Origin: Acidimicrobiia bacterium | GTDB taxonomy: Bacteria > Actinomycetota > Acidimicrobiia > Acidimicrobiales > Poriferisodalaceae | Length of the DNA stretch: 11,284 bases | Direction: 5' to 3' | Assembly (NCBI GenBank): GCA_026983855.1 | Contig: JALSTE010000444.1 | Span: forward strand, 1 to 11,284 | Part shown: positions 5,888 through 11,284 of the stretch, piece by piece | Layout: the number at the start of each line of letters is the position of its first letter | How positions within the stretch are numbered: the first letter of the stretch is position 1 | Position numbers and translations under genes: made by a program | The notes under the pieces: generated by a model | The model's input: only the letters and a program-made list of their open reading frames with translations | What the model was told of the DNA's origin: nothing | Databases searched by the model: none

Positions 5888-6850
5888 TCAGTCCACCGTG
5901 GAGGGCAGGAATCGCCCGGGAAGACGGGCGACACAACCCATGACGTGGGTGATCGCCTCGCGGTCGTAGTGATCCCCCGAGCGATAGCTGTCGAAGTAGG
6001 AGATGAGAGCCGCCACCCGGTCGGGGGAGGCCCGGACCGACTCCAGCCCGAGGGCCACGCCGTAGTTGGTGAACGCGAACCGGGTGCGGGGCAGCTCGGG
6101 TTGACGGGAGAAGTAGCCGGGAGGATCGATCCACATCCGGTTCAGAATCGTGAGTCCCCTCCGGATGTGCGCTCCGGTCCACTCCTCACCGGGGACCAGG
6201 GCGTCCGACAGCGCCGCCGACCACAGCATCATGCCCAGGCCCAGGTCCTGGGTGACGATCATCTCCCGCCAGGATTTCTCCACCAGGTCGGCCATCTCCC
6301 CGATCTCCCGGGACAGCACTCCCGTGCCCCGGTCCAGGTAGCGGTACACGGCCAGTCCCTGGTACGGATCCAGTCCTCCCAGACCGAATCCAGGGTACGG
6401 ACCGCTGAGATCCTCCAGCATCTTCCAGTACACCCCCACACCGGGGACGACGAAGTGGGGATGGACCTCGGTCACCAACCGGAGGGCCTTCTCGGTGTAG
6501 CCGGGACGGTGGGACCCCAGAACCCCCAGGGCGTATTCCCACACGCTCAGGTAGTGGAAGTACTGCCCATCCCGGTCGGACGCCTCACCGATCCGGTAGC
6601 CGGGTCGCCGACCCAGAACCAGGTCCACCTCGGTGACCACCTCCTCCGCCAGGTCCAGGTAGGCGTCCTCCCCGGTGATCTCGGCCAGGGACACCAGCAG
6701 GACCACGCCGAAGCCGTCGGTCCACAGGTATCTCATCCCCCAGGGCCAGATTCCCTCCGACCTCATCCAGGCCAGGCGGCCCAGTACCGCCGACACCGGG
6801 TCGCCACCGGCCAGAGGAGGTGGCTCAGCGGGGACGGCGTCGGTGTTCAC
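5888..6850 (-). CDS. Uncharacterised, probably alpha-helical barrel-like protein coupled to the methyltransferase-esterase gene
   Basis: I do not recognise a named family for this 320-residue protein. It appears mostly helical, with repeated helix-helix pairs and many conserved-looking aromatic and Gly-rich loops: GIWPWGMRYLWTDGFG (33-48), DRDGQYFHYLSVWEYALG (92-109), VVPGVGVYWKMLEDLSGPYPG (134-154), QDLGLGMMLWSAAL (201-214) and RFAFTNYGVALGLE (257-270). This pattern recalls (alpha/alpha)-barrel proteins such as six-hairpin glycosidases, but no catalytic motif can be assigned. There is no signal peptide or membrane helix, so it is probably cytoplasmic. The GTG start (6848-6850) overlaps the TGA stop of the upstream gene in a GTGA junction, the classical layout for translational coupling; no good ribosome site is present. 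The frame is open upstream to 6931, but that would overlap the upstream coding region by more than 80 bases. The coupling suggests it works with the fusion protein. Confidence 0.8.
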   Translation of the reverse strand: MNTDAVPAEPPPLAGGDPVSAVLGRLAWMRSEGIWPWGMRYLWTDGFGVVLLVSLAEITGEDAYLDLAEEVVTEVDLVLGRRPGYRIGEASDRDGQYFHYLSVWEYALGVLGSHRPGYTEKALRLVTEVHPHFVVPGVGVYWKMLEDLSGPYPGFGLGGLDPYQGLAVYRYLDRGTGVLSREIGEMADLVEKSWREMIVTQDLGLGMMLWSAALSDALVPGEEWTGAHIRRGLTILNRMWIDPPGYFSRQPELPRTRFAFTNYGVALGLESVRASPDRVAALISYFDSYRSGDHYDREAITHVMGCVARLPGRFLPSTVD

Positions 6851-8871
6851 AGCCCGAACGGATAGGTGTCGGGCATCCCCTCGAGTTCGTGGGCGACGAG
6901 GGGTATGACGGCCTGGGTGGCGTCGAACCACACGAACTCGTCGAACTGGTGGGGCAACCGGGCCTGGAAGTAGTGGCTCTGAAGCTCGGTCTCGGGCCGG
7001 TAGATGACTCCGATGGCCCGCTCCAGCCGGGGCCTGTCCAGCTCCTCCCGCAGCTCGATCCGGTGCGGGTTCCGCAGGGGGGTCAGGAACGCCGGCACGT
7101 CGGTGTCGTGAAACACCCGCTCGTAGCTGTCGGGGTGGGAGGGTCGGACCCTCTTGCGTTCCATCGGTCCGCCCCAGTCGCTGGCCGCGGCCACCGTTCC
7201 GTGATCGGTCCCGAACCCCACCAGGTAGGCGTCGTCACCGAACTGCCGACGGGTGAGCATCCCCACGTTGTGTTCCCCCCGGGCCCCCATCTCCGTGGCC
7301 GAGGCGTCACCCACGTGGGAGTTGTGCTCCCAGACCACGACCTTGGCATCGGGTCCCCGGTAGGAGCGGACCAATTGGAGGGTCTCGAACATGTGCTGGT
7401 CACGCAGATTCCACGAGTCACGCGATCCGTAGTACATCACCCGGTAGTAACGCTCGGCGTTGGCGACCACGAGGGCGTTCTGGGCCGCCTCCACGAAGGC
7501 GTCGTCACCGGCGGAGGCGTAGTCCAGCCTCTTCTTGAGCATGTCGGTGAGGGTCTCGACCACCTGGTCCTCACAACCCTCGAACTCCCCCGTCACCACC
7601 GACCTGCCGTAGGCGGCCGGATCGTGTTCCCAGGGGGTGAGACAGCTGTAGCGCTCACGGGCCACCACCGCCGCCGCCGGATCGTGCTTCTCGAGGAAGG
7701 TGAGCACCGCGTCGCGGGAACGGTACAGGCTGTACAGATCCAGACCGTGGAAACTCACCTGGCGCCCGGGGTCGTCGATCCCGGCGTTGTGGTCGTGCAA
7801 CCAGTGCACGAACTCCCTCACCTCCCGGTTGCGCCACATCCAGGTCGGAAAGCGGGAGAACGCCTCGAACCGGGGTCCGCTGGGGGCCCGGTGCCTCACG
7901 TAGGAGTCGATGCGGGCCGCGTCGGGCCAGTCGGCCTCCACGGCCACGGCGGTGAAACCACGGGTGCGGATCAGCTCGGAGGTGATGCGGGCCCTCATCC
8001 GGTAGAACTCCGAGGTTCCGTGGGAGGCCTCTCCCAGCAGAACCACCTGGGAGTCCCCGATCCGGTCCATCAGGGGACCCAGATCCACCCGGTTGATGGA
8101 GTCGAAGGGTTCACTGGACTCCCGCACCAGTTCCGATAAGCCGTCCAGCCCCCGCCCCTTGGGCGGGGGAACGATTGGCGTGGGCCCGAAGAGGGGCTCC
8201 GATCCCGGTTCCACCCAGCCCTGCTCACCGATCAGGGGAACGAAGCGGACCGGGCCCAGGTTCACCTCCCGGAACTCCTCGCCGTGGCGGGTGACCCGTA
8301 GCAGCGACTGGCCGCGGGTCTCCGGCCCCACGGGAATTACCAGGCGACCCCCCTCGGCCAGTTGCTCCAACAGGGCGGCGGGAACCTGGGGTCCGCCGGC
8401 GGTCACGACGATGGCGTCGTAGGGTGCGGCCTCGGGCCACCCGAGAGTGCCGTCGCCACAGATGACGTGAACGTTGTCGTACCCGACCCTCTCCAGACGA
8501 CGACGGGCCTCATCGGCGAGGGGACAGTGCCTCTCGATGGTCCAGACCTCGCCCGCGATCCGGCTGAGTACCGCCGCGCCGTACCCGGATCCGGTGCCAA
8601 TCTCCAGGACCCGGTCTCCGGGAGAGATCTCCGCCGCCTCGGCCATCGCGGCCACGATGTAGGGCTGGGAGATGGTCTGCCCCTCCTCGATGGGAAGGGG
8701 ATTGTCGTCGTACGCGAACTCCGCCAGGTGATCGGGTACGAACAGGTGGCGGGGCACGGTCTCCATGGCCACGATCACACCCGGGTCGCTCACGCCACGA
8801 CCCACGATGTCCCGCTCGACCATGACCGCCCGGCGCTCCACCATCTCGGGGGGATCGAGTACAGGGTCCAT
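6847..8871 (-). CDS. Fusion: protein-L-isoaspartate O-methyltransferase + erythromycin-esterase family domain
   Basis: This 674-residue protein has two full domains. Residues 1-218 form a PIMT, which methylates isoaspartyl residues in damaged proteins using S-adenosylmethionine: PRHLFVP at 40-46, TISQPYIVA at 66-74, SAM motif LEIGTGSGYGAA at 89-100, GDGTLGWPEAAPYDAIVVTAG at 139-159 and LVIPVG at 177-182. After a Pro-rich linker (about 219-242) comes an erythromycin-esterase-family domain (PF05139) to the end. It keeps the family's catalytic set: GEASHG (279-284) with Glu281 and His284, Arg293, Glu312 in VEADW, and HNSH with His516 and His519. These match the spacing of Glu43, His46, Arg55, Glu74, His285 and His288 described for EreB. 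The true substrate is unknown; macrolide resistance should not be assumed. ATG 8871 is chosen because PIMT homology begins there and a promoter lies 6 bases upstream. Its stop overlaps the next gene's start. Confidence 0.93.
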   Translation of the reverse strand: MDPVLDPPEMVERRAVMVERDIVGRGVSDPGVIVAMETVPRHLFVPDHLAEFAYDDNPLPIEEGQTISQPYIVAAMAEAAEISPGDRVLEIGTGSGYGAAVLSRIAGEVWTIERHCPLADEARRRLERVGYDNVHVICGDGTLGWPEAAPYDAIVVTAGGPQVPAALLEQLAEGGRLVIPVGPETRGQSLLRVTRHGEEFREVNLGPVRFVPLIGEQGWVEPGSEPLFGPTPIVPPPKGRGLDGLSELVRESSEPFDSINRVDLGPLMDRIGDSQVVLLGEASHGTSEFYRMRARITSELIRTRGFTAVAVEADWPDAARIDSYVRHRAPSGPRFEAFSRFPTWMWRNREVREFVHWLHDHNAGIDDPGRQVSFHGLDLYSLYRSRDAVLTFLEKHDPAAAVVARERYSCLTPWEHDPAAYGRSVVTGEFEGCEDQVVETLTDMLKKRLDYASAGDDAFVEAAQNALVVANAERYYRVMYYGSRDSWNLRDQHMFETLQLVRSYRGPDAKVVVWEHNSHVGDASATEMGARGEHNVGMLTRRQFGDDAYLVGFGTDHGTVAAASDWGGPMERKRVRPSHPDSYERVFHDTDVPAFLTPLRNPHRIELREELDRPRLERAIGVIYRPETELQSHYFQARLPHQFDEFVWFDATQAVIPLVAHELEGMPDTYPFGL

Positions 8872-8877
8872 GGCCCG

Positions 8878-8906
8878 ATTATGACCACCTAGATCGCAGG
8901 CGCCAA
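8878..8906 (-). promoter_or_regulatory. Leaderless-type promoter of the PIMT-esterase fusion gene
   Basis: On the minus strand TTGGCG (8901-8906) and CATAAT (8878-8883) are separated by 17 bases and match sigma-70-type -35 and -10 boxes at 4 of 6 and 5 of 6 positions. The -10 box ends 6 bases before ATG 8871, so the transcript would start at or beside the start codon; no Shine-Dalgarno sequence is seen. It lies in the 92-base gap after the oxidoreductase gene and would drive the downstream genes separately from it. Confidence 0.6.
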
Positions 8907-8963
8907 GGGGCCGAAGTCCCGAGTTCCCCGCCGACCGCGGCCCCGGCCCGGCCAGCCGTCTCC

Positions 8964-11284
8964 TCAGTCGCGGTAGGCGGCCAGACGACACTTCAACTCA
9001 TCCCGGTAGGCCGAGATCCGGGACAGCTTCAGTTCCTCGAAACCCCGGACCTGGTCGGGGAGATCGGCTATCGCCACCGCCTCGGCGTGGTTGGCGGGAG
9101 TCAGCCCCGCCAGGAGGTCGGCGACCGCGGCCCGGTACTCCACCGGCAGCTCCCTCTCGATACGGCGTAGTCCGGTACGTCCGAAGGGGTCCCACCGGGT
9201 GCCCCGCAGGCGCTTTCCCTTCATCAGGGCCTTCATGGCCGGCCTCCCGACCCGGACGGGGACGGAGATCTTGTCCTTCATCCCCAGGGCCCGCAGGAGG
9301 GGCGGATGCAGACGCCACGAGACGCGGGCGCCCGGGCCCCCCACAGCGGAGGCCGCGGCCTCGGTCTCGGGGGAGAGCAGCAGGCGGGCCACCTCGTACT
9401 CGTCCTTGTAGGCCAGGAGCCGGTGGAGATTACCGGCCACGGTCTCCGTGAGCGGTCGGCGATCACCCTCGACCACCTCCGCCTCGGCCCTTTCGGTCCG
9501 GGCCACCACCTCCACGAACGCGGTCGCCAGTTCCTCGGACTGAAAGCCGATGAGGTCGGCGGCGAGGATCCCGATCCGGGTGGAGGGCCCGGGAGCGAGC
9601 CCCATGGTCAGGATCGCCTCGCGCAGGTGCGGGGGAAGTTCGCCCAGTCCCGGTGGGGCCACCGTCCCGGCTCCCCCGGAGGTGGCCGCCGTCTCCACCG
9701 CGGTGCGATCCAGTATCCAGCCCCGACCCCAGCGAAACGCCCTCAGGTTCATCTCCACCGCCACGCCGTTGAGTTCGATGGCCTCCTCGATCCGGTCCCC
9801 CGACACCGGCACCGCCCCGGCCTGGTAGGCCACACCCAGCAGCATGATGTTGGCGGGGGCGGCGTCCCCGAGCAATCCCCGGCACAGCTCGGCGGCGTCC
9901 AACCAGTGGTCGAGGTCCCGCCGGGATCTCTCCCGGAGGACCGCCTCGAGTTCATCGGCGTCGGGATAGGGACGCTCGGGGTGCCCGATCAGCGAACCCG
10001 GAGGCACCTCCGTAGTGGAGCCGACGACCACCGTGCGCTGGTGGGAGGCGGTGCGAAGGTTGGAGTCGGTGGTGGCGGACAGCAGATCGAAGGCCAGGAT
10101 CAGGTCGGCCTGACCCGATCCCAGACGGTTGGACGTCTCGGCCCCGCCCCGACTGAAACGGATGTCGCTCACCACCGGACCCGCCTTCTGGGACAGGCCG
10201 GTCTGGTCCAGTCCCCTCACGTCATATCCGTCCAGCATCGCCGCCGTGGCCAGTATCTGGGCCACGGTCACCACACCGGTACCGCCTATGCCGATCAGCC
10301 TCATCCCCATCTCGTCGGTGGGAACGACCCTCCCTGGTTCTGGCAGATCATCGGTCGGTTCGGTCCGGGTGGCTCCACCCAACCGGCCCGGTTCATCCCC
10401 CTTGACCTCGACCGTCATGAACGAGGGGCAGTCCCCGAGCAGACACGAGTAGTCGAGGTTGCACGATGACTGATCGATCCTGGTCTTGACCCCGAAGGGG
10501 GTCTCCTCCGTCTGCACGGAGAGACAGTTGCTGACACTGCCACAGTCTCCGCAGGCCTCGCAGATGCGGGGGTTGATGACCACCCTCTCCCGTGGGGTCG
10601 GGAGCCGACCTCTCCTGCGGGCCCGGCGCTTCTCCGCCGCGCAGGCCTGATCGTGGATGAGGACGGTGACCCCCGGTACCGCGGCCAACAGTTCCTGGGC
10701 CTCCACGATGCGGGTACGGTCCCAGACCTCCACCCCGCGGGGCAGGTCGGCCCCCTTGTAGCGGCTCCGGTCGTCGGTGGTCACCAGCACCCTGGCCACA
10801 CCCTGGAGGAGAAGTATCCGAGCCAGGGCCGGCACCTCGAGTGACCCCTCGGCGTGCTGGCCACCGGTCATGGCCACGGTGCCGTTGTACAGAAGCTTGT
10901 AGGTGACGTTGACCCCGGCGGCCACCGCGGCCTGAATCGCCAGTTGCCCGGAGTGGAAATAGGTTCCATCCCCGAGGTCCTGGGTGTAGTGCTCCCTCTC
11001 CACGAAGGGCGACATCCCTATCCACTGGACCCCCTCGTTGCCCATGGCGGCCACACCCAGAATTTCACCGACCCGGGCCGGGTCCATGAACAGGTTCAGG
11101 GCGTGGCAGCCGATTCCCGCCCCCACCAGGGTGCCCTCGGGAACCAACGTCCCCCAGTTGTGGGGGCAACCGGAACAGAAGTAGGGGGTGCGGTTGACCA
11201 CCAGGGGGAGGCGGCGACGGGCCACCGGCGGGGTGGGGAGGGGGGCGAGACGGTCACCCAGACGGGCCTCCAGTCGGGACCTCA
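8964..11284 (-). CDS. Indolepyruvate ferredoxin oxidoreductase, fused single-chain type (5' end outside window)
   Basis: This thiamine-diphosphate enzyme oxidatively decarboxylates aryl 2-oxoacids such as indolepyruvate to the acyl-CoA, reducing ferredoxin, in aromatic amino acid breakdown. About 772 residues are visible and the frame is open to the right edge. The family is usually near 1,150-1,200 residues, so the N-terminal pyrimidine-binding domain is outside. In order: FCSGCPHN (about 11154-11177); the TPP-binding part with GIGCH, MGNEGVQW and GDGTYFHSG (GDG at 10965-10973); a cysteine cluster C-x2-C-x2-C-x5-C (10524-10562) with three more cysteines (10428-10463) for iron-sulfur binding; a gamma-type domain starting GIGGTGVV (about 10269-10292) with GLDQTGLSQKAGPV; and the C-terminal domain usual for fused forms, ending near LPDQVRGFEELK. 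A GTG at 11225 is only an internal codon. The PIMT-esterase gene follows after 92 bases but has its own promoter. Confidence 0.95.
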   Translation of the reverse strand, partial: RSRLEARLGDRLAPLPTPPVARRRLPLVVNRTPYFCSGCPHNWGTLVPEGTLVGAGIGCHALNLFMDPARVGEILGVAAMGNEGVQWIGMSPFVEREHYTQDLGDGTYFHSGQLAIQAAVAAGVNVTYKLLYNGTVAMTGGQHAEGSLEVPALARILLLQGVARVLVTTDDRSRYKGADLPRGVEVWDRTRIVEAQELLAAVPGVTVLIHDQACAAEKRRARRRGRLPTPRERVVINPRICEACGDCGSVSNCLSVQTEETPFGVKTRIDQSSCNLDYSCLLGDCPSFMTVEVKGDEPGRLGGATRTEPTDDLPEPGRVVPTDEMGMRLIGIGGTGVVTVAQILATAAMLDGYDVRGLDQTGLSQKAGPVVSDIRFSRGGAETSNRLGSGQADLILAFDLLSATTDSNLRTASHQRTVVVGSTTEVPPGSLIGHPERPYPDADELEAVLRERSRRDLDHWLDAAELCRGLLGDAAPANIMLLGVAYQAGAVPVSGDRIEEAIELNGVAVEMNLRAFRWGRGWILDRTAVETAATSGGAGTVAPPGLGELPPHLREAILTMGLAPGPSTRIGILAADLIGFQSEELATAFVEVVARTERAEAEVVEGDRRPLTETVAGNLHRLLAYKDEYEVARLLLSPETEAAASAVGGPGARVSWRLHPPLLRALGMKDKISVPVRVGRPAMKALMKGKRLRGTRWDPFGRTGLRRIERELPVEYRAAVADLLAGLTPANHAEAVAIADLPDQVRGFEELKLSRISAYRDELKCRLAAYRD

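Noticed and set aside
6820..8139. Open frame of 439 codons on the plus strand, opposite the fusion gene
   Set aside because: It is fully antisense to clear catalytic domains; its translation is His/Gly/Val-rich without any domain, as expected for the mirror of high-GC codon usage.
6847..8214. Macrolide-resistance gene
   Set aside because: Family membership and catalytic residues alone do not show macrolide hydrolysis; most relatives are of unknown substrate and the fusion points elsewhere.
8907..8944. Possible terminator after the oxidoreductase gene (GGGGCCG/CGGCCCC, 7 bp, 24-base loop)
   Set aside because: Long loop, no T-tract, and such GC stems are common by chance in this DNA; it also overlaps the edge of the -35 region.
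9306..10469. Plus-strand open frame of 387 codons opposite the indolepyruvate oxidoreductase
   Set aside because: Antisense to a well-conserved gene and without recognisable domains.
11223..11225. GTG as the true start of the indolepyruvate oxidoreductase
   Set aside because: The frame stays open to the window end and the family needs about 380 more N-terminal residues; this GTG is internal.

Overview
The window is very G+C-rich DNA with tightly packed genes, many GTG starts and two promoters placed so that the mRNA would begin at or near the start codon (leaderless). Together with the gene set this suggests a high-G+C actinobacterium, possibly of the Acidimicrobiia type. That assignment is inference; no rRNA or other marker gene is present. 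I see no tRNA, rRNA, CRISPR array, insertion sequence, phage gene or attachment site.

Left part (1-3802) holds four genes in two divergent pairs. A mercuric-reductase-like FAD disulfide oxidoreductase (minus strand, cut by the left edge) is transcribed away from a TVP38/TMEM64 (VTT-domain) membrane protein; the 93-base gap carries a 17-bp palindrome. Next, a CDP-alcohol phosphatidyltransferase (minus) is divergent from deoD, a purine nucleoside phosphorylase (plus). Their 184-base gap carries two inverted repeats and a leaderless-type -10 box for deoD. A GC-rich hairpin at 3758-3790 closes deoD from one side and the next minus-strand gene from the other.

Right part (3803-11284) is all minus strand. 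In transcription order it contains: a fused indolepyruvate ferredoxin oxidoreductase (start beyond the right edge); a promoter; a 674-residue protein joining a protein-L-isoaspartate O-methyltransferase to an erythromycin-esterase-family domain; an unrecognised, probably all-helical 320-residue protein whose GTG start overlaps the previous stop by 4 bases; and, after 48 bases, a PAS-GGDEF-EAL cyclic-di-GMP enzyme with both active sites intact.

Most of this is ordinary metabolism and signalling: nucleoside salvage, phospholipid synthesis, aromatic 2-oxoacid oxidation and c-di-GMP turnover. The least explained part is the coupled pair at 5888-8871, the methyltransferase-esterase fusion and the unknown helical protein, driven by its own recognisable promoter. 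I found no clear sign of a wholly new system such as defence or mobile-element machinery.
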